Below are positions 10,602 to 18,595 of a stretch of DNA of 64,000 bases, piece by piece. The notes below the pieces were generated by a model, which saw only the letters and a program-made list of their open reading frames with translations, did no database searches and was not told the DNA's origin. How positions within the stretch are numbered: the first letter of the stretch is position 1; every line of letters begins with the position of its first letter. Both the position numbers and the translations under genes were made by a program. The DNA comes from Lentzea terrae (lineage in GTDB: Bacteria > Actinomycetota > Actinomycetes > Mycobacteriales > Pseudonocardiaceae), in NCBI RefSeq assembly GCF_003265345.1, contig NZ_QFWW01000012.1:62451-126450 (forward strand). The letters are read 5' to 3'.

Positions 10602-10984
10602 GCGGAATCCTTCGGGAGTCCCCACGCTTCGAGATGGCCGGCCATCTCCGGCACGTCGATCTTGTCGCGGCCCAGGGCGCGGACGAGGCCCAGCGCATCG
10701 TCCTCGTCGGCGTCGATCCAGTAGCCGTTGATGTCGCACATCGTGACGGCGGAGACCCAGCCGAGCCGCCAGTTTCCCTCGACCAGGGGGCGGGTTCGCA
10801 CGATCGAGTCGAGTAAAGCGGAGGACTTCAACCACAGCGTGTCGTAAGCCTCCACGCCGAGCACGGTGGCGCGGGGACGGTAGGCCGCCGTGTCCAGCAG
10901 ACCGATGTCCCGGACGACGAGGTCGCCGCCGGTCACGGCCGTGGCCAGCACCAAGAGGTCCCCGGCGTCGAGGTAGGAGATCAC
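10598..10984 (-). CDS. Doc/Fic-like toxin-family protein with degenerate active site
   Basis: A 128-aa protein matching death-on-curing (Doc) proteins in layout: an N-terminal YLDAGDLL segment, a central helical region, then the signature region. The family motif HxFxxGNxR is represented by RPLVEGNWR near residues 66-74. The G-N-x-R part is kept, but the catalytic histidine position holds arginine. It may therefore be catalytically altered or inactive. It lies 32 bases downstream of a ribbon-helix-helix gene, a toxin-antitoxin order. The 3' end abuts the MerR promoter. Confidence 0.75.
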   Translation of the reverse strand: MISYLDAGDLLVLATAVTGGDLVVRDIGLLDTAAYRPRATVLGVEAYDTLWLKSSALLDSIVRTRPLVEGNWRLGWVSAVTMCDINGYWIDADEDDALGLVRALGRDKIDVPEMAGHLEAWGLPKDSA

Positions 10985-11016
10985 GGCACCCAGTTGATCA
11001 CAGAGGTCTGACAGTT

Positions 11017-11223
11017 TCAGGAAGATCCGAGCCTATCCAAAAGACCTCGGTACTTGGGCAGGACTCGCCCCAGAACCTCGCCGAGCTTTTCTTCCTGCTG
11101 CATGCGCTGGTAACGGTCCGCGATCGCGAGCCGCACGACCTCCTGCTTGGAGCGCCCCTCGGCCTGCGCCAGTTCAGCGAGCCGCAGGTTCTCCTCTTCG
11201 GTCAACCGCAAGGTCATCGCCAT
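11017..11223 (-). CDS. Ribbon-helix-helix antitoxin-like protein
   Basis: A 68-aa protein. MAMTLRLTEEENLRLAELA forms the DNA-binding strand and first helix, and GRSKQEVVRLAIADR the second helix, the CopG/Arc pattern. The charged C-terminal tail would bind the toxin. ATG 11223 lies seven bases after TACCGT (complement of 11231-11236), so a leaderless start fits. The pair probably autoregulates; a GGTATCAC/GGTACC half-repeat at about 11231-11250 is a possible operator. Confidence 0.8.
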   Translation of the reverse strand: MAMTLRLTEEENLRLAELAQAEGRSKQEVVRLAIADRYQRMQQEEKLGEVLGRVLPKYRGLLDRLGSS

Positions 11224-11279
11224 TCCAGGCACGGTACCAATGTGATACCACTCAGGCCAGCGACCGTTAGGATTGCGTG

Positions 11280-11864
11280 ATGCCCAGGCCCAAGACCCAC
11301 GACGACGCGCTGCGCCGGCGTCTGCTGGAGCGGGCGGGCGAGTTGCTCAGCACCGAGGGCCCTGCCGCGGTGAGCCTGCGCAAGATCGCCACCGACGTCA
11401 ACACGTCGACCACGGCGGTCTATTCCCTCTTCGGCGGCAAACCCGCGTTGCTCGAAGCGCTCTACGACGAGGCGTTCAGCCGGTTCGGCGCGCACCTGCG
11501 GGCGGTGCCGGTCACCGACGACCCCGCGGAGGACCTGGTCCAGATCGGGCTGGCGTACCGGCGCAGCGCGCTCGCGGACCCGCAGTTCTACTCGGTGCTC
11601 TACTCGAAGGTCGTCGAGCCGTCGAAGGCGATGAGCCGCGCGGCGGGCAGGACGTTCGCACCGGTGATCGACACGGTGCGCCGGGCCGTCGAGCAGAAGG
11701 TGTTCCTGGCCGAGGAACCCGAGCAGATCGCGATGTCGATGTGGGGCATCGCGCACGGCCTGGTGAGCCTGGAGCTCAACGGCAACCTGCCGCCGGGCGT
11801 CGACGCCGCCGCCACGTACGAGCTGGCGTTGCGCGCGCACGGCAGAGGTTGGCTCAACCACTGA
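11280..11864 (+). CDS. TetR-family transcriptional regulator
   Basis: A 194-aa TetR protein. The N-terminal HTH (about residues 10-55) contains VSLRKIATDVNTSTTAVYSLFGGK, and a helical ligand domain follows (TetR_C_33-like). ATG 11280 is six bases after TAGGAT (11268-11273), consistent with a leaderless mRNA; GTG 11277 is an in-frame alternative. It is divergent from the toxin-antitoxin pair and convergent with the chitinase gene, so its target is not evident from the context. Confidence 0.9.
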   Translation: MPRPKTHDDALRRRLLERAGELLSTEGPAAVSLRKIATDVNTSTTAVYSLFGGKPALLEALYDEAFSRFGAHLRAVPVTDDPAEDLVQIGLAYRRSALADPQFYSVLYSKVVEPSKAMSRAAGRTFAPVIDTVRRAVEQKVFLAEEPEQIAMSMWGIAHGLVSLELNGNLPPGVDAAATYELALRAHGRGWLNH

Positions 11865-11869
11865 CGGAA

Positions 11870-11930
11870 TCCGGGGAGGCGGCCGCCGCGAAACCTCCCC
11901 GGACCCGCTGAACTGTCCGATCCGGACAGT
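11870..11930. terminator. Tandem hairpins between convergent genes
   Basis: The first hairpin pairs 11870-11879 with 11894-11903 (10 bases, arm TCCGGGGAGG). The second pairs 11912-11919 with 11923-11930 (8 bases, loop ATC). Placed between the ends of the TetR and chitinase genes, they probably end both transcripts. Confidence 0.75.
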
Positions 11931-11935
11931 CCGTC

Positions 11936-13228
11936 TCACCTCAAGGCGCCGTCCAGTGCCTTGATCAGCTCGCCGTCCGCGGTGTCACCGTCGAGCGACC
12001 AGACCATCGCGCCACCCAACCGGTTGGCGTTGATGTAGCGAGCCTTGCGCTTCATCTCGGTCGCGTCGTCGTAGGTCCACCACGTCGTGCCGTCGTAGAT
12101 CCACGCGAAGCCGGCGCGCTCGTCGCGGTAGATCTTGTAGCCGGGCTCCGACAGCTTGGTCTTGAGCTTGTGGAAGTCCTCGTAGCCCGCCTCGTACGTG
12201 GCCGGCGCCGGCGTACCAGGGCTGAACAGGCCGTTGCGCTCGCCCGGCGCCACCCCGGTCCAGCCGCGGCCGTAGAACGGCACACCGAGCACGGCCTTCG
12301 AACGCGGCGCACCCCGCGAGAGCCACGCCTTGACCGTCACCTCGGAGCTGAACTCGAACTCCGACGGGTCGCCCTTGGGCACGCGCAGCGCGGACTGCTG
12401 GTTCGCCGGGGCGTCCCAAGCACCGTGGTAGTCGTAGCCCTGCAGCGTGCCGAAGGTGAGGTAGCAGAACACCTTCGAGACCTCGAAGCCGCGGTCGACC
12501 TGCACCGGGTCGGCCGGCAGGAACGCGGTCAGGTCGCGGTTCCAGCCCATCTGCTTGCGGTACTCGGCGAGCAGCTTGGTGAAGTTCTGCTTGTCCTCTG
12601 GACGCACGACGTTGGGCGGGTCCATGTTGCCGTTGCTGGCAGGCCACTCCCAGTCGAGGTCGATGCCGTCGAAGACGCCCTTCGCGGCACCCTCCGGCAG
12701 ACCGGGGAGGTTGCCCTTGATCCACATGTCCGTGCACGACTTGACGTGCGCGGCGCGCGACTCGGCGGTCAGCGCGGCGTTGGAGAACCAGCGCGAGCCC
12801 GTCCAGCCGCCCAGCGAGATGTTGACCTTCAGCTTGGGGTACTTCGCCTTGAGCTGCTTGAGCTGGTTCAGGTTGCCCATCAGCACCTGGCCGGCCTCGT
12901 CGGCCTTGCCGCTCACGGACTGCTCCGCGGTGTGGGGCATCTGCCAGTCGGCCCACGGGTCGGCGCTGACGCACTTCCCCGACTCGTCGAGGAAACCGAA
13001 GGCGTAGTTCAGGTGCGTGAGCCGCGCGGCGGCCCCGCTGTCGACGAGGTTCTTGACCCGGAAGTTCCGGCCGTACACGCCCCACTGGATGAAGTACCCG
13101 ACGGTGCGGGCCTTCGAGTAGCCGTGGTGCCCATTGGTCTCGACATCGGCGTTCGCCGGCGTATAAGCCAGCGACGCGGACAGGGCGCCGACCGCGAGGG
13201 CGGCGACACCCCATCTCCGTCTGGACAT
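11936..13228 (-). CDS. Secreted chitinase, glycoside hydrolase family 18
   Basis: Endo-acting GH18 enzyme of 430 aa that hydrolyses chitin outside the cell. A Sec signal peptide (basic SRRRW, hydrophobic core, cleavage near ANA-DV at residue 28) precedes a single catalytic domain. The catalytic motif DGIDLDWE lies at 187-194, with E194 as the acid. SLGGW (about 138) and the late MVWSLDGD match conserved barrel strands. No chitin-binding or FnIII module is present. AGGAG lies five bases before the ATG. A near-consensus DasR operator sits 55 bases upstream, tying expression to N-acetylglucosamine sensing. Confidence 0.96.
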   Translation of the reverse strand: MSRRRWGVAALAVGALSASLAYTPANADVETNGHHGYSKARTVGYFIQWGVYGRNFRVKNLVDSGAAARLTHLNYAFGFLDESGKCVSADPWADWQMPHTAEQSVSGKADEAGQVLMGNLNQLKQLKAKYPKLKVNISLGGWTGSRWFSNAALTAESRAAHVKSCTDMWIKGNLPGLPEGAAKGVFDGIDLDWEWPASNGNMDPPNVVRPEDKQNFTKLLAEYRKQMGWNRDLTAFLPADPVQVDRGFEVSKVFCYLTFGTLQGYDYHGAWDAPANQQSALRVPKGDPSEFEFSSEVTVKAWLSRGAPRSKAVLGVPFYGRGWTGVAPGERNGLFSPGTPAPATYEAGYEDFHKLKTKLSEPGYKIYRDERAGFAWIYDGTTWWTYDDATEMKRKARYINANRLGGAMVWSLDGDTADGELIKALDGALR

Positions 13229-13282
13229 GGTTCTCCTAGATCGATGGCGGCAGCGGCGATGTGGTCCTGAGCACGTTAGCTC

Positions 13283-13298
13283 TGAGGTCTAGACCACT
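13283..13298. promoter_or_regulatory. DasR-responsive element (dre-like) upstream of the chitinase
   Basis: The 16 bases TGAGGTCTAGACCACT match the known streptomycete dre consensus (A/C-C-T-GGTCTAGACC-A-C/G-T) at 14 of about 16 positions, including the central GGTCTAGACC dyad. The site lies 55-70 bases upstream of the chitinase ATG, where DasR represses chitinase genes in Streptomyces. No dasR gene is in this window. Confidence 0.8.
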
Positions 13299-13322
13299 GC
13301 TACGTCCGATCGGAGGTATGTC

Positions 13323-13946
13323 CTAAACCGCTCCGTACAGACGGTCACCGGCATCGCCCAGACCAGGCACGATGAAGCCGGAGTCGTTCAACCGCTCGTC
13401 CACCGAAGCCGTGATGAGACGAACTGGCAGCTTCGAGTCCTCGAGGTGGTTGATGCCCTCGGGCGCCGCGAGCACGCACACCGCCGTCACGTCGGTCGCG
13501 CCGCGCTGGGTCAGCAACCGGATCGTGTACGCCATCGAGCCGCCGGTCGCGAGCATCGGGTCGAGCACGAACACCGGGCGTCCGGCGAGGTCCTCCGGCA
13601 GCGACTCCATGTACGGCGTCGGCTGCAACGTCTCCTCGTCGCGCGCGAGCCCGACGAACCCCATCTGGGCGTCCGGGATCAGCTTGTGCGCCTGGTCCGC
13701 CATGCCCAGCCCGGCCCGCAGCACCGGCACCAGCAGCGGCGGGTTCGCGAGCTTGTAACCGGTGGTGCGCGCGACCGGCGTGTGCGTGCGCTCCTCGGTC
13801 ACCGGCGCCTCGCGCATGGCTTCGTAGACCAGCATGACGGTGAGTTCCTGCAGCGCGGCGCGGAAAGCGGCGTTGTCCGTGCGCGCGTCGCGCATGGTTG
13901 TGAGTCTCGCCTTGGCGAGTGGATGATCGACGACGAGGACGTCCAT
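13323..13946 (-). CDS. upp: Uracil phosphoribosyltransferase
   Basis: Converts uracil and PRPP to UMP in pyrimidine salvage. The 207 aa include the conserved start [16 protein letters not shown], the substrate segment VLRAGLGM, the PRPP loop [12 protein letters not shown] near residue 127 and a C-terminal uracil-binding [14 protein letters not shown] 13946 lies seven bases after TACGGT (complement of 13954-13959), so the mRNA looks leaderless; GTG 13955 would fall on that box. It would recycle uracil released by deoA and cdd elsewhere in the window. Confidence 0.96.
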   Translation of the reverse strand: MDVLVVDHPLAKARLTTMRDARTDNAAFRAALQELTVMLVYEAMREAPVTEERTHTPVARTTGYKLANPPLLVPVLRAGLGMADQAHKLIPDAQMGFVGLARDEETLQPTPYMESLPEDLAGRPVFVLDPMLATGGSMAYTIRLLTQRGATDVTAVCVLAAPEGINHLEDSKLPVRLITASVDERLNDSGFIVPGLGDAGDRLYGAV

Positions 13947-13979
13947 GCCCGACACCGTAACCGCTGGGAGGAGCTAGGG

Positions 13980-14582
13980 GTGTTCGAAGAGATCTACCGG
14001 GAGTCCCGGCAGCGCACCGCGGGGCTCGCGATGGGGTTGAGCGGGGAAGACCTGGCCCGCACGGTGCCCGCGTGTCCTGAGTGGACCGTGCACCAGCTCA
14101 TCGCGCACCTCGCCGGCGTCGCGGCCGACACCACCGCCGGCCGGCTCGACGGCGCCCCCGGACCCGAGTGGACGGCGCGGCACGTCGCCGAGCGCGCGGA
14201 CGTGCCGGTGCTCGACCTGCTGGAGCAGTGGAACACCGACGGCGACAAGCTGACCAAGACCCCCACGCAGATGGTGATGGACGCCGTGGCGCACGAAGCA
14301 GACTTGCGCGCGGTGCTCGGGCGCGAACGCGTGCCGGACCACGTCTGGCAGGTCCTGCTGACCGGCATCGTCACGCGGTACCTCACCGACCTGACCGTCA
14401 AGACGGAGTTCGGCGCGATCGGCGAGGGCCCGGTGGTCGTCGAGGTGGACGGCTACGAGTTCTGGCGCGCGTTCTTCGGCCGGCGCTCCCGCGAGCAGAT
14501 GGAGTCGTGGAGCTGGTCGACGCCGTTCCCGGTCGAGGAAGCGACGTTCTTCCAGCCGCGCGCAACCGATCTGAAGGAGTGA
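13980..14582 (+). CDS. Maleylpyruvate isomerase / DinB-like family protein
   Basis: A 200-aa protein of the actinobacterial mycothiol-dependent maleylpyruvate isomerase N-domain group. LARTVPACPEWTVHQLIAHLAGVA near residues 25-48 carries the conserved CPEWTVxxLxxHL segment, and VAHEADLRAVLG near residue 103 supplies the second histidine of the metal-binding four-helix bundle. GTG 13980 is preceded by GGGAGGAG. It may be a mycothiol S-transferase; the substrate is unknown. It is divergent from upp. Confidence 0.82.
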   Translation: MFEEIYRESRQRTAGLAMGLSGEDLARTVPACPEWTVHQLIAHLAGVAADTTAGRLDGAPGPEWTARHVAERADVPVLDLLEQWNTDGDKLTKTPTQMVMDAVAHEADLRAVLGRERVPDHVWQVLLTGIVTRYLTDLTVKTEFGAIGEGPVVVEVDGYEFWRAFFGRRSREQMESWSWSTPFPVEEATFFQPRATDLKE

Positions 14583-14615
14583 ACGCCGTTAACCATGGGG
14601 TGTAGGGTCGGCCGG

Positions 14616-15608
14616 GTGACAGACCACGTGCGCATCGGAGTGCTCGGCGCGGCCATGATCACGCCGCCCGCAGTCATCCGTCCGGCCCGATCCTCGACCG
14701 TCGCCGAAGTAGTGGCGGTCGCCGCGCGATCCTCCGCGCGCGCCCAGGCTTTCGCCGACAAGCACGGCATTCCGCGCGTGCACGGTTCGTACGAGGACCT
14801 GCTCGCGGATCCCGCGGTCGACGCCGTCTACAACCCGCTGCCGAACGGTCTGCACGGCAAATGGACGCTCGCCGCATTGGCAGCCGGCAAGCACGTGCTG
14901 TGCGAGAAGCCGTTCACCGCCAACGCTTTGGAAGCCGCCACGGTCGCCGACGCCGCTCGCGGTTCCGGACTCGTGGTGATGGAAGCGTTCCACTACCGCT
15001 ACCACCCGCTGGCGATGCGCGTGGACGAGATCATGCGCTCCGGTGTTCTCGGGCCGCTCCGGCACGTCGAGGCGTCCGTCTGCTTCCCGCTGCCGATGTT
15101 CTCCAACATCCGCTACGACTACTCGCTCGCGGGCGGCGCGATGATGGACGCGGGCTGCTACGCCGTGCACATGGCGCGGCTGCTGGGCGGCGAGGAGCCG
15201 GAGGTCCGTTCCGCACGGGCGTTGCTGCGCGGGCCCTCCATCGACCGGGCGATGCGCGCTTCGTTGCGCTTTCCCTCTGGCCACACGGGTTCCGTGCACG
15301 CGTCGCTGTGGTCGTCGACGGTGCTGAAGCTGTCGATGAAGGCGATCGGCGAGAACGGCACGTTGAGCGTGTTCAACCCGCTCGGGCCGCACGCGTTCCA
15401 CCGCTTGTCGCTGCGGCTCAAGGGAAGGACCTCCACGGAGACGTTCGGGCGGCGCGCGACCTACGCCTACCAGCTCGACGCGTTCACCGACGCGGTGCTG
15501 CACGGCAAGCCGTTCCCGACGACCGCGGACGACGCGGTGCGGAACATGACCGTGATCGACTCGATTTACCGGGCGGCCGGACTGCCGCTGCGCCAGCCGA
15601 CTCCGTGA
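14616..15608 (+). CDS. Gfo/Idh/MocA-family oxidoreductase
   Basis: NAD(P)-dependent dehydrogenase, 330 aa. The Rossmann domain opens with RIGVLGAAMI, and the CEKPFTANALEA motif near residue 93 carries the conserved EKP lysine. The C-terminal substrate domain contains GGAMMDAGCYAVHMARLL, with the D-x-G-C-Y-x-x-H signature. Relatives act on sugars or on 1,2-diols and xylose. GTG 14616 lies seven bases after TAGGGT (14603-14608), a leaderless start, so an upstream in-frame ATG at 14595 is less likely. Confidence 0.9.
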   Translation: MTDHVRIGVLGAAMITPPAVIRPARSSTVAEVVAVAARSSARAQAFADKHGIPRVHGSYEDLLADPAVDAVYNPLPNGLHGKWTLAALAAGKHVLCEKPFTANALEAATVADAARGSGLVVMEAFHYRYHPLAMRVDEIMRSGVLGPLRHVEASVCFPLPMFSNIRYDYSLAGGAMMDAGCYAVHMARLLGGEEPEVRSARALLRGPSIDRAMRASLRFPSGHTGSVHASLWSSTVLKLSMKAIGENGTLSVFNPLGPHAFHRLSLRLKGRTSTETFGRRATYAYQLDAFTDAVLHGKPFPTTADDAVRNMTVIDSIYRAAGLPLRQPTP

Positions 15609-15628
15609 CGCAGGTCACCCAACCCGCA

Positions 15629-15670
15629 CTCCCCCTCGCCGTGTCTTGAGTGTGGACAGATGAGGGGGAG
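15629..15670 (+). promoter_or_regulatory. Hairpin that could mask the sigma-factor ribosome-binding site
   Basis: A perfect 9-base inverted repeat, CTCCCCCTC (15629-15637) and GAGGGGGAG (15662-15670), encloses 24 bases. The right arm is also the Shine-Dalgarno sequence for the TTG start at 15673. If transcription begins upstream of 15629, the stem would block translation. It could instead only terminate the upstream Gfo/Idh transcript. Confidence 0.5.
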
Positions 15671-15672
15671 GG

Positions 15673-16152
15673 TTGGCTGACAACGAGTACACCGAGTACG
15701 TCACGGCAGCACTGCCCTGGTTGCGGCGCACGGCCTACCTGCTCTGCGGTGACGTGCACCAAGCCGACGACGTCGTGCAGGTCGCGATCACGCGGCTGTA
15801 CACGAGCTGGCGGAAGGCTCGCAGCGCCGACAACCTCGACGCGTACGTGCGCGCGATCCTGGTCCGCACGTTCCTCAACGAGCGCAGGCGTCCGTGGAGC
15901 CGGGTTCGGTTGTCCGAGCGCGTCGACGAACTGCGGACCGTCGCGAATCCGGACTACGAGACCCGCGAGGAGATCCGGGTCGCGCTGACGCGGATGCCGC
16001 CGGGGCAACGCGCGGTGCTCGTCCTGCGGTTCCTGTGCGATCAGCCGGTGGCCGAGGTCGCACGCGCTCTGCAGTGCTCGGAAGGCACCGTGAAGAGCCA
16101 GACCGCCGCCGGACTGACGGCACTGCGCACACAGTTGGGAGTGACTCGGTGA
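15673..16152 (+). CDS. SigE-family RNA polymerase ECF sigma factor
   Basis: A 159-aa ECF sigma factor. Region 2 runs at about residues 10-75 (LRRTAYLLCGDVHQADDVVQVAITRLY). Region 4 lies at about 100-150 (MPPGQRAVLVLRFL, VAEVARALQCSEGTVKSQ, the HTH). The order and spacing match the actinobacterial SigE-family subgroup (TIGR02983-like). The start is a rare TTG at 15673, with GAGGGGGAG a few bases upstream. The stop overlaps the ATG of a membrane protein (TGATG), the usual sigma/anti-sigma pairing. The ribosome-binding site lies in the right arm of a hairpin at 15629-15670. Confidence 0.93.
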   Translation: MADNEYTEYVTAALPWLRRTAYLLCGDVHQADDVVQVAITRLYTSWRKARSADNLDAYVRAILVRTFLNERRRPWSRVRLSERVDELRTVANPDYETREEIRVALTRMPPGQRAVLVLRFLCDQPVAEVARALQCSEGTVKSQTAAGLTALRTQLGVTR

Positions 16153-16913
16153 TGCCAGAAGAGGACGGCGCACGGCTGTTGGGACCGTTGCGAACCATGG
16201 ACGTTCCCGCTTCCGACGGTGTCAGCGTGGCGCGGGCGATCCGTTCGGGCAAGCGCACCAAGGCGGTGCGGGTGGCGGCGGCCGGGGTGTTCGTGCTGAT
16301 CATCGCGGGCGTGCTGCCGCTGCTGGTCCGGCCGGCCCCCGATCCGGTGGCCGCCGGGACGTTCGACCCGCTGGTGCGCACGATCAGCGTGGCTCCGGCC
16401 GGAGGGTTCCGGCCGCAGACCTACATCACCGGGCGCGAAAGCCAGATGATCCTGCTGACACCGGACAGCAGGAGCTACGAGTCCGCGCACGTCGTGGTGA
16501 ACGCGCCGGGCGCGGTGGGGGCACCGTCGGGCGAGCCGACGCCGGACATCAACGGCAGGCGCGCGCTGTGGACGGGCACGAACGTCGCGGTCGAATGGCA
16601 GCGCGACGCGTGGGCCTTCATCCAAGTGCAGGGGTTCCCGGACGACCGCGACAGGGCCCGGCTGCTGGCGGAGAGCCTGAGGTTCGACGAGCGCGTGCAG
16701 ATCAAGGTCCCGTTCACCGTTGAGACTTCGTGGCAGCTCGACGGCGTTCGCGACACCGAGGGGATCATCGAGCTGGTGTTCACCAACGGCGTTCGTCTCG
16801 GGATGAACGGCGTCTTGGGGCCCGCGCCGGGCCGGGTGACGAAGGCCGAGATGGACGCACTGGGGGACTCGGTGCGGCCCGCTGACCCTCCGGTGACGAA
16901 TCCGTTGCGCTGA
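16152..16913 (+). CDS. Membrane protein, putative anti-sigma factor partner
   Basis: A 253-aa protein with a cytoplasmic N-terminal segment of about 35 residues and one transmembrane helix (about 38-60, VRVAAAGVFVLIIAGVLPLLV). An extracytoplasmic domain of about 190 residues follows. It overlaps the sigma gene by one base. I see no zinc anti-sigma HxxxCxxC motif, so the anti-sigma role rests only on gene order and topology. The outer domain has no recognised motif and could sense an envelope signal. Confidence 0.7.
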   Translation: MPEEDGARLLGPLRTMDVPASDGVSVARAIRSGKRTKAVRVAAAGVFVLIIAGVLPLLVRPAPDPVAAGTFDPLVRTISVAPAGGFRPQTYITGRESQMILLTPDSRSYESAHVVVNAPGAVGAPSGEPTPDINGRRALWTGTNVAVEWQRDAWAFIQVQGFPDDRDRARLLAESLRFDERVQIKVPFTVETSWQLDGVRDTEGIIELVFTNGVRLGMNGVLGPAPGRVTKAEMDALGDSVRPADPPVTNPLR

Positions 16914-17015
16914 CACCACCCGATTCGGTGGCTATCGAACCCGATCCGGGAGTCAAGAATCGACAAAGCGACTCCGAAATGTCTCGTAGCCAGTTGAGAC
17001 GCGGAGGTGCGAACG

Positions 17016-17213
17016 GTGACGATCGAGCAGAAGCCCGTCCAGCAGTTGTGTGAATCCCCGCTGCTCATCTTGGGTGTGTCGGCGTCAGTCGCCGTGTTGA
17101 TCGGGGTGCTGCCGGTGACGTGGGGCTACAGCCCGGCGCTGGCTTCCGCTTTGGCCGCGCTGCTGGTTCTCGCCTTCGCGATCACGGTCAAGTACGCACC
17201 GAACAGGAAGTAA
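17016..17213 (+). CDS. Small two-helix membrane protein
   Basis: A 65-aa protein with two hydrophobic helices (about 17-35 and 40-60) and a basic C-terminus. GTG 17016 is preferred to GTG 17007 because GGAGG (17003-17007) lies eight bases upstream. I do not recognise a family. Confidence 0.65.
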   Translation: MTIEQKPVQQLCESPLLILGVSASVAVLIGVLPVTWGYSPALASALAALLVLAFAITVKYAPNRK

Positions 17214-17232
17214 CAGCTCTAGACTCGATCGG

Positions 17233-17877
17233 GTGAGCGACGAGCTGGTACCCGCTGACCAGAGTCATCTGCGTGCCTCCGACGCGGACCGGGAACGGAT
17301 CGCCCAGGTGCTGCACAAGGCGACCGCCGAGGGCCGCCTCGACATCCACGAGCTGGACGAGCGACTCGCGGCCGTCTACGCCGCGAAGACCTACGGCGAA
17401 CTCGCTCCCATCACGGCCGACCTGGTGCTGAGCGGCCTGCCGCAAAGCCCGGCCGTCCCGCAGTACCAGCCGGTCATGAGCGACCGCATCGGCGGCGAGC
17501 CGGGCAGTGCGGTGTCCGTCGCGTTCTGGTCGGGCATCAACCGCAAGGGGCACTGGGTGGTCCCGCGCATGCACAACGCGGTCGCGGTGATGGGCGGCAT
17601 CGAGATCGACCTGACCCACGCGAGCTTCGCCGAGGCCGAGGTCACCATCAGCTGCTTCGCGTTCTGGGGCGGCGTCGAGATCCGCGTGCCGGACGACATC
17701 AACGTGAAGGTCGACGGGTTCGGCTTCATGGGCGCGTTCGAGGACCGGGCGCCCGGGCGGCGGCACATTCCTGGTGCGCCGACGGTGCGGATCACCGGGC
17801 TCGCGATCATGGGCGGCGTCGAGGTGAAGGGTCCCAAGCGCAAGAAGAGCTCGATCTTGCGCGAACTCCTCGACTGA
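17233..17877 (+). CDS. DUF1707 protein with LiaF-like cell-wall-active C-terminal domain
   Basis: A 214-aa protein. The N-terminal DUF1707 (about residues 12-65) contains LRASDADRERIAQVL and GRLDIHELDERLAAVYAAKTYGEL. The C-terminal half contains VAVMGGIEIDL, FWGGVEIRVPDDINVKV and IMGGVEVKG, the repeated GG-V-E strands of LiaF-like domains linked to envelope-stress sensing. No transmembrane helix is seen between them, unlike many relatives. GTG 17233 lies seven bases after TAGACT (17220-17225), a leaderless start. Confidence 0.87.
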   Translation: MSDELVPADQSHLRASDADRERIAQVLHKATAEGRLDIHELDERLAAVYAAKTYGELAPITADLVLSGLPQSPAVPQYQPVMSDRIGGEPGSAVSVAFWSGINRKGHWVVPRMHNAVAVMGGIEIDLTHASFAEAEVTISCFAFWGGVEIRVPDDINVKVDGFGFMGAFEDRAPGRRHIPGAPTVRITGLAIMGGVEVKGPKRKKSSILRELLD

Positions 17878-18287
17878 TGCGGCTGGCCGACTTCGTCGAA
17901 CGGGTGGGGCAGACCGGCGTCGTCTTCATGATGAAGATGGACGGTCCGCGGCCGCGCAACAAGTGGACCGTGCGCCTGAACAAGCCGCCGTACGTCGGCG
18001 AGTACTGGTTCGCGGGCGGCGACTTCCCCCGGCTCGACCAAGGCCTGGACAGCGCGCGCAGAGATCTGGTGACGCTGCCGGGCGACTGGTCGTGGCTGGA
18101 CGAGCCGATCAGTGACGCAGACGCCTATGCGGAGTTGTTCGAAGCGATCGGCGACACCGGCGAGCTGCTCATCGTCCAGTACGGCCTGGGCTCGAAATGG
18201 GTGCTGTTCGCCGGCGGGGACGAGCAGGACGGGTACGCGAGCCTCGACGAGTGCGTCCTGGCCGGTCTCGCGAAGCTGGGTTGGTGA
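17877..18287 (+). CDS. Conserved hypothetical protein
   Basis: A 136-aa soluble protein, rich in tryptophan and acidic residues (WFAGGDFPRLD, GDWSWLDEP, SKWVLFAGG). I do not recognise the family. It overlaps the DUF1707 gene by one base (TGATG), so it is co-translated with it and may share its envelope role. Its stop codon begins a direct-repeat sequence that recurs after the next gene. Confidence 0.7.
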   Translation: MRLADFVERVGQTGVVFMMKMDGPRPRNKWTVRLNKPPYVGEYWFAGGDFPRLDQGLDSARRDLVTLPGDWSWLDEPISDADAYAELFEAIGDTGELLIVQYGLGSKWVLFAGGDEQDGYASLDECVLAGLAKLGW

Positions 18288-18303
18288 ACGACTTCCGTTG
18301 GGG
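18285..18303 (+). repeat. Direct repeat copy 1 (TGAACGACTTCCGTTGGGG)
   Basis: This matches 18526-18544 at 17 of 19 positions and lies 241 bases from it. It starts at the stop codon of the upstream gene and leads into the DUF1737 start. It may be a promoter element or a duplicated intergenic segment. Confidence 0.6.
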
Positions 18304-18323
18304 CGTCTGTGATCCTGCTGCCC

Positions 18324-18524
18324 ATGAGCACACCACCTGACGGATTGCCGACCTACCGAGTCCTGACCGGGCCGGACGACGCCACGTTCTGCCGCCGCGT
18401 GAGCGAAATGCTGGCTCTTGGCTACGAGCTGCACGAAGGCCCCGCTGTCACGTTCAACGGCGAGAACGTCGTCGTCGCTCAGGCGCTCCTCTGGCCGACA
18501 CGGGTGCCGAACCCCGATGCGTAG
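18324..18524 (+). CDS. DUF1737-domain small protein
   Basis: A 66-aa protein with the DUF1737 pattern: YRVLTGPDDATFCRRVSEMLALGYELHEGPAVTF spread over residues 10-45, then a strand ending VVVAQALLW. Members are small soluble proteins of unknown role. ATG 18324 is preferred; GTG 18309 would add five residues. Confidence 0.75.
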   Translation: MSTPPDGLPTYRVLTGPDDATFCRRVSEMLALGYELHEGPAVTFNGENVVVAQALLWPTRVPNPDA

Positions 18525-18525
18525 C

Positions 18526-18544
18526 TGAACGACTTCCGCTGGGC
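18526..18544 (+). repeat. Direct repeat copy 2 (TGAACGACTTCCGCTGGGC)
   Basis: Near-identical to 18285-18303. It lies two bases after the DUF1737 stop and about 50 bases before the ATG of the next gene. Confidence 0.6.
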
Positions 18545-18595
18545 GCGGTCTGCGGTTACCCTCCTGCGACCGCATGCCGTCCCCCCGCGAAGGTC

